64,000 bases of DNA, taken from Candidatus Brocadia pituitae (GTDB taxonomy: Bacteria > Planctomycetota > Brocadiia > Brocadiales > Brocadiaceae). How positions within the stretch are numbered: position 1 is the first letter of the stretch; each line of letters begins with the position of its first letter. The stretch lies in NCBI GenBank assembly GCA_017347445.1, contig AP021856.1, positions 1,434,613 through 1,498,612 on the forward strand, read 5' to 3'. A program made the position numbers and the translations under genes. Of this stretch, positions 36,535-45,559 are shown piece by piece. The notes under the pieces are model-generated. The model was not told where the DNA came from. It did no database searches and saw only the letters and a list, made by a program, of their open reading frames with translations.

Positions 36535-37533
36535 ATGGACACAAGTCTTATTATAAATAATCTGGTACATCCACCTGTACTCTTCTTTTTTCTTGGGATG
36601 ATCGCGTCATTCTGTAAATCAGACCTAAAAATCCCCGAACCGTTACCCAAGCTTTTTTCCCTCTATTTATTACTTGCCATAGGATTCCATGGCGGGGTTG
36701 AATTAAGGAAAACCGGGATTACTGAAGAAGTGGTATACTCCCTGTCTGCCGCCATGTTTATGGCTATTCTTGTGCCATTTTATGCGTTCTTCATTCTAAG
36801 AATAAAATTGGATGTTTACAATGCCGCTGCAATTGCCGCAACCTATGGTTCCATAAGTGCCGTGACCTATATTACGGCAGTAACTTTTCTGCAAACGTTA
36901 GGTCTCGTACCTGGCGGATATATGGTAGCGGCGTTGGCGCTTATGGAGTCGCCGGCAATTGTTGTCGGTATTATCCTGGCAAGGATATTTGCTCCGAAGA
37001 AAGAGAATAACGAAGATGGGTTTTCCTGGTCTGCGGTCTTGCGAGAGGCCTTCCTGAATGGTTCTGTATTACTGATAACGGGTAGTCTTTTGATAGGGCT
37101 AGCTTCCGGAGAAGAGGGATGGGACACCTTAAAGCCCTTTACCAAAGATATCTTCAAAGGCATGCTCAGTTTTTTTCTCTTAGACATGGGACTTCTGGCT
37201 GCAAAGAGAATCGGCGATTTAAAAAGTGCTGGATTTTTTTTGCCACCATTTGCTATATTAATGCCGGTTTTCAATGGGTGTATTGGTGTTGTGTTAGCAA
37301 AACTTATCGGTTTGCAGCCGGAAAATGCTCTTATGCTTGCAGTGCTTTGTGCAAGTGCTTCATATATTGCAGTTCCCGCGGCAATGAGATTATCGCTTCC
37401 CGAGGCAAACCCAAGCTTATTCGTTCCCATGTCATTAGGTATTACGTTTCCGTTTAATATCATTATCGGGATACCGTTATATTATTATTTAATTAAGAGA
37501 GCCAATGCTTTATTTCCTGCACTTTTAGGGTAG
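36535..37533 (+). CDS. sbtA: SbtA-like sodium-dependent bicarbonate transporter
   Basis: 332-residue membrane protein with about ten transmembrane helices in two related halves. Blocks such as PPVLFFFLGMIASFCKSDLKIPEPLPKLFSLYLLLAIGFHGG and GSISAVTYITA match the SbtA/DUF897 family of bicarbonate importers. The next gene is an SbtB-like PII protein, the known regulator of SbtA, which strengthens the call. In an autotrophic anaerobe the bicarbonate would feed carbon fixation. Substrate is inferred. Confidence 0.87.
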   Translation: MDTSLIINNLVHPPVLFFFLGMIASFCKSDLKIPEPLPKLFSLYLLLAIGFHGGVELRKTGITEEVVYSLSAAMFMAILVPFYAFFILRIKLDVYNAAAIAATYGSISAVTYITAVTFLQTLGLVPGGYMVAALALMESPAIVVGIILARIFAPKKENNEDGFSWSAVLREAFLNGSVLLITGSLLIGLASGEEGWDTLKPFTKDIFKGMLSFFLLDMGLLAAKRIGDLKSAGFFLPPFAILMPVFNGCIGVVLAKLIGLQPENALMLAVLCASASYIAVPAAMRLSLPEANPSLFVPMSLGITFPFNIIIGIPLYYYLIKRANALFPALLG

Positions 37534-37539
37534 AAGATT

Positions 37540-37845
37540 ATGAAACCTGTATCAAAAGTAGAAATTATCATAGATGCTCTTGAAGTCGATCACATAACGA
37601 AGTTTCTCGATGAGATAGGAGTTTCTGGTTATAGCATTATCAATGATGTGATTGGAAAAGGTCATCGAGGGATAAGGTCTGGTGATGCACTTACTGACCT
37701 GTTTAAAAATAGTTATATCATGGTCGTTTGTGAAGAAAAGGAAATGCACATGATTGTTGAGGCTATTCGGCCGATTGTTAAGAAATTTGGCGGCCTTTGC
37801 ATCGTTTCCGATGTTATCATGAGAATACATAGGGGAAGCGAATAA
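37540..37845 (+). CDS. sbtB: SbtB-like PII signalling protein
   Basis: 101 residues of the PII family. KVEIIIDALEVDHITKFLDEIGVSGYSI is the first beta-alpha-beta unit; the T-loop region is GKGHRGIRSGDALTDLFKNS, without the uridylylated Tyr of GlnB. It begins 6 bases after the transporter gene. SbtB proteins bind adenine nucleotides and gate SbtA. Confidence 0.85.
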   Translation: MKPVSKVEIIIDALEVDHITKFLDEIGVSGYSIINDVIGKGHRGIRSGDALTDLFKNSYIMVVCEEKEMHMIVEAIRPIVKKFGGLCIVSDVIMRIHRGSE

Positions 37846-38437
37846 GGGTAGGAGTGTTTATGAACCATTCAAATACGCTTTACAAGAATGGTTTATAACT
37901 TAAAAACCAGAATGTGTGCTTGCATTCCTTTTAATATTACGTGCCAACGTAAGCCTGTAATATAAAAATGGGACGACACCCTTCCGCATGAGGGAAAAAG
38001 GCTCAGAGTGGCGTAGCCGTAACCAAATTAACCTCCCCTGTATCCCTTCCATTGTAAAGGAGGGGGTACAGGGGAGGGAAAAAACTTATACAAAAAAGAA
38101 ATTTTTTGTAAGGTAATGCTACATCGTTAATGCATACGTAATCTCCTTTTCCATCCACAAATTATTTCAAATCTTCCCGGTTATTGTACCTTTCAGCTTC
38201 AACGTTTTCCGGTCTAAAATTTCCACCAGGAATGAGGTCCCGCAGGATGATGTCAACTTGGGGATGGTTGGCCTACCTTAATCCACCTTACACATAATTT
38301 AATGGGGGATTCTCGTGATACGACAGGAAATGCCGGTATTTTGCAGTTTTAATTCTTTTATATTCCCAATAAATTTGTTATATCTATTGTCATATCTCTG
38401 AATTATAAATGCTTAAAACCTTTTCCTGCGCAATATT
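37846..38437. other. Intergenic region with palindromic repeat
   Basis: Nearly 600 bases without a gene. CCTCCCCTGTA and TACAGGGGAGG form an inverted repeat at 38032-38078, with inner CCCTTCC/GGAGGG pairing. A short copy of M16-gene-like text lies near 38195-38245 (CGTTTTCCGGTC, AAATTTCCACCAGGA) but is too short to call. Nothing else recognisable. Confidence 0.4.
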
Positions 38438-39298
38438 ATGACAAAGGCAATGAGAAAGTTATCAACAACCAAAATACATTTGCTGAAAGAATATTTTTCC
38501 GGCAGGCCAGAGGTCTCAATGGCGTTTCTTTTTGGCTCTTATGCGAAAGGGCAGGCTTTTTTTGATTCTGATGTTGATATTGCAGTTTATTTTCAACCAA
38601 GAGAAAGAAGGCTGGAATGGGAGGAGGCCGGAGAGTGGCCAGAAGAAATGAAAATCTGGGCAGATACCGAAAAAATTCTGGGGAAAAATGTCGATATCCT
38701 GGTTTTAAACAAGGCGCCGTGTCTCATCGCCTTCGATGCGGTGCATACAGGCATTCCACTGGTAATTAAAGACCATTCATTATATCTGCGGTTTTTGTTG
38801 ACTATCAATTCTGCTGCGATAGATTTTAAAGAATTTGTAAAAGATTATTGGCAAATCGAACAGCGTTCGACTTCTCTCAGCGATTTTGATAAAACAAGGT
38901 TGATTGAAATAATAAAATTTTTGACTAATGAGATGGATGATTGGAATATTTACCGTGAACTCACTTGGGATGAATATCAAAATGACAGGGTAAAAAGAAG
39001 AAGTCTGGAACATTGGATAGAAAATATCGTGAATGCTTCAATTGACATTGCAAAAATTCTTCTCGCATCTGAAAAAAAATCTCTACCCGGTACGTATAGA
39101 GAAGTGTTAAGGTCGTTTATGTCCTTAAAAAACTTTGATAAAAATGCCGCTGAAAGACTGGGTGAATTCGCCAGGTTACGAAATATTATTACCCATGAAT
39201 ATCTGAATATTCGCTGGGAACAGATAACGAATTTTGTAAAGACCGCTAAGCCGCTATTTGAATACACGGTAGAGTTTGTTAAGAAAAATTTCTTGTGA
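38438..39298 (+). CDS. Fused MntA nucleotidyltransferase-HepT HEPN protein
   Basis: 286 residues combine two parts normally encoded separately. Residues about 15-115 are a minimal nucleotidyltransferase with the complete GS-x10-DxD motif (G33, S34, D45, D47), as in antitoxin MntA. Residues about 140-285 are a HEPN domain with the RX4HXY motif (R248, H253, Y255) as in toxin HepT, whose Tyr is AMPylated by MntA. In the known system the modification silences the RNase. Here both are in one chain, so the toxin may be constitutively modified. The gene stands alone with no separate partner beside it. Confidence 0.8.
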   Translation: MTKAMRKLSTTKIHLLKEYFSGRPEVSMAFLFGSYAKGQAFFDSDVDIAVYFQPRERRLEWEEAGEWPEEMKIWADTEKILGKNVDILVLNKAPCLIAFDAVHTGIPLVIKDHSLYLRFLLTINSAAIDFKEFVKDYWQIEQRSTSLSDFDKTRLIEIIKFLTNEMDDWNIYRELTWDEYQNDRVKRRSLEHWIENIVNASIDIAKILLASEKKSLPGTYREVLRSFMSLKNFDKNAAERLGEFARLRNIITHEYLNIRWEQITNFVKTAKPLFEYTVEFVKKNFL

Positions 39299-39345
39299 TA
39301 ATGAAATTCCAAGGTCAGCATTATCGTGAACCAAATAAGTAAGTT

Positions 39346-39414
39346 GTCATTCCTGCGAAAGCAGGAATCCAGTCGTTCGCTATTTTCCCGGATTCCCACC
39401 TGCGTGTGAATGAC
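39346..39414. repeat. Palindromic dispersed repeat (GTCATTCC family), second copy
   Basis: GTCATTCCTGCGAAAGCAGG and the inverse unit CCCACCTGCGTGTGAATGAC, with GGAATCCAG and CCGGATTCC inside, repeat the architecture of the copy at 8429-8499. The surrounding 39299-39689 shows no gene. Confidence 0.68.
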
Positions 39415-39689
39415 ACCGAGGGACAGAATGTCAACTTAATTAATACGTTAGTACTGCGAATTTCCTAACCGAACGAGTCGGGAAAGACAAAGTCCGAAGC
39501 GTGAAATTCGCGGGGTAATCCTGTTAGGGTTAATTTAATGTTTTGGAATTTCCAAGGTATGCTGTAGAGCGAAGAACCTCTTCGCCCTGCATCGAAAAGT
39601 TGCCGACGGCCTGGTTTGTTCGCAATTATTGCAAAAAATGCAACAATTGTCTCCGGAAGATACTATTGGTTGAATCCACAGACCTGGTT

Positions 39690-40313
39690 TTATTTGATGA
39701 TCCTTACCTTCCTGCCTTCAATTTTTAGTCTTCCCTCTGCAAAGAGGCGTATTGCCTCAGGATACGCCTCACATTCTGCTTGAAAGACCCGCTCTGCAAG
39801 GGTGTCTGGTGTGTCATCATCATGGACAGATACCGCCCTCTGGATGATAATGGGTCCATTATCATAAATGTTGTCGGCAAAATGCACCGTGCATCCGGAA
39901 ACCTTTGCGCCATACGTAATAACCGCCTCATGCACCTTCCTGCCGTAGTAATGATGACCGCTAAAGGCAGGGATGAGTCCCGGATGAATATTCATCACCT
40001 TGCCGCGATACTTTTCCGGGATGTTATAAAAATGAACAAAGCCTGCAAGGGTAATGAGGTCGATAGGGTACTTATCCAGTTCGTCCGTAATTGCACGACT
40101 AAAGGCATCGATGCTCGTATAATTTGCATAAGGAATAACGGTCGTCCTGAGGTTGTGTTTTCGTGCCCGGTTAAGCCCGGCAACGTCCGGTTTGCTGCTG
40201 ATTACAATTTGGATCGTGGCAGGTAATTTCTGTGTCTCTATTTGATCGATAAAATTTTGAAGGGTATTACCACTCCCTGAAATTAAGATACCTAAATTTA
40301 ATTTGTTTGTCAT
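39690..40313 (-). CDS. purN: Phosphoribosylglycinamide formyltransferase
   Basis: 207 residues. It transfers a formyl group from 10-formyl-tetrahydrofolate to GAR in purine synthesis. It shows LGILISGSGNTLQNFI at the start, the catalytic NIHPGLIPAFSG (Asn, His), the His in HHYYGRKVHEAV and the Asp in DNGPIIIQ. Length is usual. It stands alone in the minus orientation before hemL. Confidence 0.94.
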   Translation of the reverse strand: MTNKLNLGILISGSGNTLQNFIDQIETQKLPATIQIVISSKPDVAGLNRARKHNLRTTVIPYANYTSIDAFSRAITDELDKYPIDLITLAGFVHFYNIPEKYRGKVMNIHPGLIPAFSGHHYYGRKVHEAVITYGAKVSGCTVHFADNIYDNGPIIIQRAVSVHDDDTPDTLAERVFQAECEAYPEAIRLFAEGRLKIEGRKVRIIK

Positions 40314-40427
40314 AAAAAAATAAGCAAAGATATTGACAACGAATTTATGATTTGCTATTATGCTCGTCTTCGTATTTTTAAAGGATAGTTTTGTAGATGA
40401 TGCATAAATTATACTAATAGATTATAC

Positions 40428-41720
40428 ATGTCAAAGATAATTCTCGAAAGATCAAAAAAAGCGTTTGCTGAAGCGCAGGGTTTTATACCAGGGGGCGTAA
40501 ACAGTCCTGTCAGGGCCTTTGGTGCCGTCGGCGGCACTCCCATTTTCATAAAGTCGGGGGCAGGTTGTCGTCTGACCGACGTTGACGGCAACACGTATGT
40601 GGATTACGTAGGTTCGTGGGGTCCGCTTATTTTAGGGCATGCTGATCCACGGGTGGTAAAGAAGATTAACGAGGCTGTTGCCAACGGGACAAGCTATGGC
40701 GCTCCAACGGAGTTGGAGATTAAACTGGCACAACTTATCAAAGAAGCCATGCCATCGATAGAGAAGGTGAGGATGGTTAATTCCGGCACAGAGGCTACCA
40801 TGAGCGCCATCAGGCTGGCCAGGGGTTTCACCAAACGGGATGCAGTGATTAAGTTTGAGGGTTGTTACCATGGCCATGTGGATAGTTTGTTGATCCAGGC
40901 GGGTTCTGGAGCTACTACATTGGGAACGCCAACCAGCCCTGGCGTACCACAGGACTTTGTTAAGCATACCATATCCCTGCCGTATAACGATATTGATACA
41001 GTACAGGAAGTTTGTGCAAGGCGCGGGAAGGATATTGCGTGTATTATTGTTGAGGCCGTTGCCGGTAATATGGGGGTTGTGTTGCCAAAGAAAGGTTATT
41101 TGGAGGGACTCAGAGAAATAACCAAAAAGCATGGCATTGTGCTGATATTTGACGAGGTGATGACCGGTTTCAGGGTTGCGCATGGTGGGGTGCAATCGCT
41201 GTATCATATTACCCCTGACCTAACTACGTTGGGAAAAATTATTGGTGGAGGGCTACCGGTTGGGGCATATGGCGGGAAGAGAGAGATCATGGACAGCATT
41301 TCCCCGGTTGGACCCGTGTATCAGGCGGGTACGTTATCCGGTAACCCTGTGGCTATGACTGCCGGTATCGCTACCTTGGAAATACTCAGGGATAGCGCTC
41401 TTTATAAAACGCTGGAGGAAAAATCAAAGCGATTGGCCGCCGGTATTGAGAAGGCGTGTGTGGATGCCAGGTTGCCTGCTTATCATACCCGTGTCGGCTC
41501 GATGTTGTGCACCTTTTTTACCGATCAGCCGGTGACGGATTATGCTACGGCAAAGAAATGTGATACCAAACGATATGCGAAGTTCTTTCACGGTATGTTG
41601 GAACGCGGCTTCTATTTTGCCCCCTCTCAGTTTGAAGCGGTATTTGTTTCAACGGTTCATGGTGAAAGAGAACTTGATGCGACAATTGATGCCTTCAGGG
41701 ATGTCATAAAGGATTTTTAG
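40428..41720 (+). CDS. hemL: Glutamate-1-semialdehyde 2,1-aminomutase
   Basis: 430 residues. PLP enzyme converting glutamate-1-semialdehyde to 5-aminolevulinate, the start of tetrapyrrole synthesis by the C5 route. The PLP Lys is in [32 protein letters not shown] and [16 protein letters not shown] are standard. Heme demand is high in anammox bacteria, and cobalamin genes elsewhere in the window use the same precursor. Confidence 0.96.
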   Translation: MSKIILERSKKAFAEAQGFIPGGVNSPVRAFGAVGGTPIFIKSGAGCRLTDVDGNTYVDYVGSWGPLILGHADPRVVKKINEAVANGTSYGAPTELEIKLAQLIKEAMPSIEKVRMVNSGTEATMSAIRLARGFTKRDAVIKFEGCYHGHVDSLLIQAGSGATTLGTPTSPGVPQDFVKHTISLPYNDIDTVQEVCARRGKDIACIIVEAVAGNMGVVLPKKGYLEGLREITKKHGIVLIFDEVMTGFRVAHGGVQSLYHITPDLTTLGKIIGGGLPVGAYGGKREIMDSISPVGPVYQAGTLSGNPVAMTAGIATLEILRDSALYKTLEEKSKRLAAGIEKACVDARLPAYHTRVGSMLCTFFTDQPVTDYATAKKCDTKRYAKFFHGMLERGFYFAPSQFEAVFVSTVHGERELDATIDAFRDVIKDF

Positions 41721-41833
41721 AAACACCTTGTTCTTTAGAATAGCAAAACAGATCTGTTTGTGGCCTTGTTTTTTAAAGGTGGAAAAACCATTCTCAATTT
41801 TCCTCGTGGCATGGAAGGAGATGGAGGTGTGTT

Positions 41834-42463
41834 GTGGATGCAATAAATTCGAATAGCGACTTAAAAGAAGTATTGGAACGTGTCCGCGGAATGTGCTTCC
41901 AGGCAGAGTCGATTCTAAGCCTTTGCATGGATGGTTTTATGAAACACAAGATCGGCATGATTGACGAGGCAAAGAAAATAAGCCAGGCTATTTATGACGA
42001 GGAGAACGAATTGATAGGGCTGCTGACTCGTAAGGCTTCAGCGTCTGCTGTGGACAAGGAAACGATAAAGCCTGTCATGGCGGTTATTAGTCAAATTGAG
42101 ATGGCAACGAATGGCTTGGTCAACATACTGCAAGGGGTGAAAAGAAAGATGGATGAGGGGGTGCTCTTCAGCGACAAAGGTGTGAATGAGATATCCCATC
42201 TCTTCAGGGAAACCCTTGACATTTTGAGGACTGCCGGTGACGTCATTTTAACCAAAAATGAAGTTTTAAAAAAACATCTTGCAGACAAATATATAAGCCT
42301 CGGTCAAACTATTGATGCTTATTCAGAAGAACATGAAGACAGGTTAATTAAAGGGGTGTGCCAACCCAAAAGCTCCTCGTTGTATCTGAATATTGTCGAT
42401 TCCCTGGTGAAGGTGGCTGGCCATGTAAAACAGGCAATCGATAGGCTTTGTGAAAACAGGTGA
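41834..42463 (+). CDS. PhoU-like helical protein
   Basis: 209 residues, entirely helical. It has PhoU-type alternating patterns (FMKHKIGMIDEAKKISQAIYDEENELIGLL and later similar repeats). It starts with GTG, 8 bases after a GGAGGTG site. It ends 4 bases before the first ATP synthase gene and may be part of that transcript. PhoU relatives regulate phosphate transport, but the link here is unproven. Confidence 0.65.
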   Translation: MDAINSNSDLKEVLERVRGMCFQAESILSLCMDGFMKHKIGMIDEAKKISQAIYDEENELIGLLTRKASASAVDKETIKPVMAVISQIEMATNGLVNILQGVKRKMDEGVLFSDKGVNEISHLFRETLDILRTAGDVILTKNEVLKKHLADKYISLGQTIDAYSEEHEDRLIKGVCQPKSSSLYLNIVDSLVKVAGHVKQAIDRLCENR

Positions 42464-42466
42464 CGG

Positions 42467-42706
42467 GTGTCTTTTCTTAAGAATGAGAGTGAAGCATACC
42501 GCATCATTGGGGTGATCGGGAGTTTTGGTTTTACGACGGCTGGCGCTGTAGCGGGCGGGTATTTTATCGGTAGTTATCTCGACAAAAAACTCAATACCTA
42601 TCCCTGGCTTATGTTGATATTTATGATATTGGGGATTGTGACGAGTTTTATTGAGTTTTTTAAAATGGTGAAGAAGTTGTTGGGTGAAAATGAAAAGAAG
42701 CCATGA
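42467..42706 (+). CDS. atpZ: ATP synthase accessory subunit AtpZ-like
   Basis: 79 residues with two transmembrane segments (TAGAVAGGYFIGSYLD and WLMLIFMILGIVTSFIEFF), the AtpZ/AtpI-like pattern. It starts with GTG just after the preceding gene's stop and overlaps the next gene by 4 bases. AtpZ has been linked to c-ring assembly and ion uptake. It is the first gene of the F-type ATP synthase operon. Confidence 0.75.
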   Translation: MSFLKNESEAYRIIGVIGSFGFTTAGAVAGGYFIGSYLDKKLNTYPWLMLIFMILGIVTSFIEFFKMVKKLLGENEKKP

Positions 42707-43176
42707 CTAGAGAGAACGAAGGAAAAGATTTTTTATCACTCGATGCTGGTTTTCCCGACAGGGTGCTCAAGACATCCTTTTATCTGTCTGTGATTACCAT
42801 CGTTGCTTGCTTGTCATATATGACCATGATGGTAACTGTGAGTTTTGCCATAGGGTGCTGCATCAGTCTTGTTTTATATAAGATGTTGTGGTGGACGGTG
42901 CAATATGCGGTTCGGAATAAGAGGTCTGAAATAAAGGGTTTTTTTCTTAAGGCCAGTTTGTTGAAGTATGGTATCGTGGGAGTAATGCTGCTTTCTGCAT
43001 GTTTATTTCTGGAAGTTCAGGTAGAGGCTCTGGCTCTTGGGCTCGGCATGGTGTTGATCGTGCTTGTTATGAAAATTGGAAGCAGGATACTGGTGAATTT
43101 TATGAATACATCGATAAAAGTTTCTTCTCAGGAGATTGGCGATGTTTCTGCCAAGATTAGTAAGAAAGGGGTGTAG
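42703..43176 (+). CDS. atpI: ATP synthase subunit I-like membrane protein
   Basis: 157 residues with four predicted transmembrane helices (for example VITIVACLSYMTMMVTVSFAIGCCISLVLYKMLWW). It sits at the AtpI position between atpZ and atpB. The sequence itself is poorly conserved, so the call relies on topology and place. Confidence 0.65.
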   Translation: MTRENEGKDFLSLDAGFPDRVLKTSFYLSVITIVACLSYMTMMVTVSFAIGCCISLVLYKMLWWTVQYAVRNKRSEIKGFFLKASLLKYGIVGVMLLSACLFLEVQVEALALGLGMVLIVLVMKIGSRILVNFMNTSIKVSSQEIGDVSAKISKKGV

Positions 43177-43181
43177 GTGAC

Positions 43182-43940
43182 GTGTCTGCTGAAGGTGAAC
43201 TGACAACTGAATTACCATCGTTTGTGGACTTTGCGCCTATCGAGGCCCACAGCCATTTTTTCGGTCTTACCAAGCACGAATGGGTGCCAATCATTATGTC
43301 TGCCGTGATCATTATAAGTCTTGGCTTGTTCGCAATCATTGCCACCATGCGGTTGAAAAAAGTGCCTGGCAGACTTCAGGCGCTTTTAGAAATTATTGTA
43401 GAAGGGCTTGGAAATTTCACCAAATCACAGATGGGACATGCAGCAGGGCCTTTTATTCCATTCATAGGCACCCTGTTTTTATACATATTTGCAATGAATA
43501 TGCTGGGACAGATACCGCTCTTCCATTCACCTACCAGTAATTTCAATACCACGATAGCTTTAACATTAATCGTTTTCTTTGTTACCCATTATCAGGGGGT
43601 GAAAAATAATGGCGTTACGGGGTATTTGAAGCATATGGCAGGTAAGCCGATTTGGCTTGCGCCGTTGGTATTCCCCTTACACTTGATGCAGGAACTGCTT
43701 TCCCGCCCCCTGTCGCTCTCCATGCGTCTCTTTGGAAATATTATGGGTGAGGATACTATTATTGCGATATTCATCGGCCTTTCGCCGTTTCTCTTGGGTC
43801 TGATTCCGGTTCCTATGCATCTGCCGATGGTATTTCTAGCATTATTGGGAAGCACGATACAAGCGATGATATTTTCTCTTTTAGCGAGTTTTTATATTGC
43901 GGGTGCAATTGGCATCCATGATGAAGAAGAACATCATTAA
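43182..43940 (+). CDS. atpB: F0 ATP synthase subunit a
   Basis: 252-residue membrane subunit forming the ion half-channels against the c-ring. The essential Arg is in PLSLSMRLFGNIMGEDTII. It starts with GTG (VSAEGELTTELP...). The N-terminus has HSHFFGLTKHEWVP before the first helix. It is followed by atpE in canonical order. Confidence 0.94.
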   Translation: MSAEGELTTELPSFVDFAPIEAHSHFFGLTKHEWVPIIMSAVIIISLGLFAIIATMRLKKVPGRLQALLEIIVEGLGNFTKSQMGHAAGPFIPFIGTLFLYIFAMNMLGQIPLFHSPTSNFNTTIALTLIVFFVTHYQGVKNNGVTGYLKHMAGKPIWLAPLVFPLHLMQELLSRPLSLSMRLFGNIMGEDTIIAIFIGLSPFLLGLIPVPMHLPMVFLALLGSTIQAMIFSLLASFYIAGAIGIHDEEEHH

Positions 43941-43964
43941 TTTTTTTAAAAAGGAGGTTGCGTC

Positions 43965-44237
43965 GTGATTTATTTTGCATTGTTGGCAATAGCAGTTGCT
44001 TTAATTGCAATTGCAGCGTTTGGTTGCGGTCTGGGGCAGGGTATTGCAGTGTATGGTGCCGCGAACAGTATGGCCAGGCAGCCTGAGATGGCCGGAAAAA
44101 TCCAGCTGGTTATGTTTGTTGGCTTGGCATTTATTGAGTCATTAACGATTTACTCATTGATGATGTCTTTCATTTTGATGGGAAAATTGCCAAAAACAGA
44201 GGCAGTCCTTGAGTTAATTCAGCACGCTGTTAAATAA
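43965..44237 (+). CDS. atpE: F0 ATP synthase subunit c
   Basis: 90-residue two-helix proteolipid of the rotor ring. It starts with GTG after a strong AAGGAGG site. The loop ARQPE is present. The ion-binding carboxylate is in helix 2, LAFIESLTIYSLMMS, and helix 1 has GLGQGIAVYG. Gln in helix 1, Glu-Ser and Tyr in helix 2 are ligands shared with sodium-binding rings, but the Thr after Ser is Leu, so H+ versus Na+ coupling is open. Confidence 0.95.
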   Translation: MIYFALLAIAVALIAIAAFGCGLGQGIAVYGAANSMARQPEMAGKIQLVMFVGLAFIESLTIYSLMMSFILMGKLPKTEAVLELIQHAVK

Positions 44238-44255
44238 GCGTAGGAGGAAAGTGGA

Positions 44256-44765
44256 TTGGATATATTAAATACCCTGGGAATTAATTTTAAATCCATAATT
44301 ATCCAGGGTGTAGGTTTCTTGATTCTGCTTTTTGTCCTGAAAAAGTTTCTTTTCGGTAAGATATCCGCCATGATAAAGGCGAGAACTGATGAGGTAAAAA
44401 ATACCTACGAAAAGACTGAAAAGGATAGGGCTGAAGCCGAGAGGCTGATGCTGGAATACCAAAAGAAACTTGCTGAAGCTGAAGATACGGCGGCAAAGAA
44501 GGTGCAGGAGGCAATTAATGAAGGAAATCGTATTAGTGAAGATATCGTTAAACGTGCCAAAGAAGAGGTAGAACAGATTAGGGAAAAGGCAAAAGAAAGT
44601 ATTGACCTGGAACGGAAGAAGGCTCTGACTGAGATCAGGAACCAGGTTGTGACGCTTTCTATTCTGGCATCTTCCAAGATCATTCAGCAATCCATAAGTC
44701 AAAAGACAGCGGAAAAGCTCGTTGACGACTTTATTGAAGAAATAGGGGAATTGAGTGTTAGATAA
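44256..44765 (+). CDS. atpF: F0 ATP synthase subunit b
   Basis: 169 residues. One N-terminal transmembrane helix (IIIQGVGFLILLFVLKKFLF) is followed by a long charged helix (KARTDEVKNTYEKTEKDRAEAERLMLEYQKKLAEAE...), the peripheral stalk. The start is TTG, 8 bases after GGAGGAAA. It overlaps atpH by 11 bases. Confidence 0.92.
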   Translation: MDILNTLGINFKSIIIQGVGFLILLFVLKKFLFGKISAMIKARTDEVKNTYEKTEKDRAEAERLMLEYQKKLAEAEDTAAKKVQEAINEGNRISEDIVKRAKEEVEQIREKAKESIDLERKKALTEIRNQVVTLSILASSKIIQQSISQKTAEKLVDDFIEEIGELSVR

Positions 44766-45303
44766 AAGCGTAGCAATTACATTTATCAATGCCCTTTTAG
44801 AAGTTGCTTTAAAAAAGGGGCAGTTTGAGCAGATCGAAAAAGATTTAGATTTGGTGTGCGGGGTGATGAAAAAACACGGCAACCTGAAAAAGGTGTTGTT
44901 TCATCCGTCGATTTCACGGGACAGCAAGAAGGATGTGCTGGATAATGTCTTTGGTAAAGCAGTGTCTTCCCTTATGCTGAACTTTTTGTGCTTGCTCGTT
45001 GACCGGAGGAAGGAAGAGATATTGGAATTTATTCCTGATGTATACCGGGCGGTTACTGATGAAAAGAAAGGGATTGTGAAAGCTATTGTGCAGACGGTGG
45101 ATGCTTTAAGCGGTGAACGGATGGAGTATTTTAGAAAACAACTGAAAAAAATTACCGGTAAGACGGTAGAGTTAGAGGTTCTGCAAAACCCGGATATCCT
45201 TGGTGGGATGGTAATTCAAATCGGTAACAAGATGATTGATGGAAGCGTTGCAAGCCGGCTAAAAAATCTGAAAACCAGATTACTGTCATTGAGAACTGCG
45301 TAG
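44755..45303 (+). CDS. atpH: F1 ATP synthase subunit delta
   Basis: 182 residues of the OSCP/delta family. The N-terminal helical domain (VAITFINALLEVALKKGQFEQIEKDLDLV) is followed by the C-terminal strand-helix part (VEVLQNPDILGGMVIQIGNKMIDGSVASRL). It starts with GTG inside the end of atpF. It joins the stalk to the F1 head. Confidence 0.92.
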   Translation: MLDKSVAITFINALLEVALKKGQFEQIEKDLDLVCGVMKKHGNLKKVLFHPSISRDSKKDVLDNVFGKAVSSLMLNFLCLLVDRRKEEILEFIPDVYRAVTDEKKGIVKAIVQTVDALSGERMEYFRKQLKKITGKTVELEVLQNPDILGGMVIQIGNKMIDGSVASRLKNLKTRLLSLRTA

Positions 45304-45559
45304 GGTTTTGTGTGGTCTTATTGTGAGAATTACTCAGCGGGCTTGGTGGGGGTTTTTAGGTGAGCTCTTTTTCAGGTCTGATGAAATACCATGGACATAA
45401 GTGGCAGGAGCTTGGCTCCTGCCATACATTTTGACAATTATGAGTTTCGGTAACGAAAACTCTTCAAACTGTTATAGTGTTTCAGAATGGCGCAGGAAAT
45501 GGTTGTTTACCATTTTGGTTAAAGACGAGAGATCTCAATTATTATGAGGAGCGGGGTAT
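45304..45559. other. Gap within the ATP synthase operon
   Basis: 256 bases between atpH and atpA, unusually long for this operon. It holds a perfect 9-bp hairpin GGCAGGAGC-TTG-GCTCCTGCC (45403-45423) without a T-run. A TTGACA at 45431 has no matching -10 that I can support. The hairpin may be a processing site or a mobile palindrome. Confidence 0.45.

Noticed and set aside
45431-45478. TTGACA as a promoter for atpA
   Set aside because: No -10 element lies at 16-18 bases; TATAGT is too far downstream.
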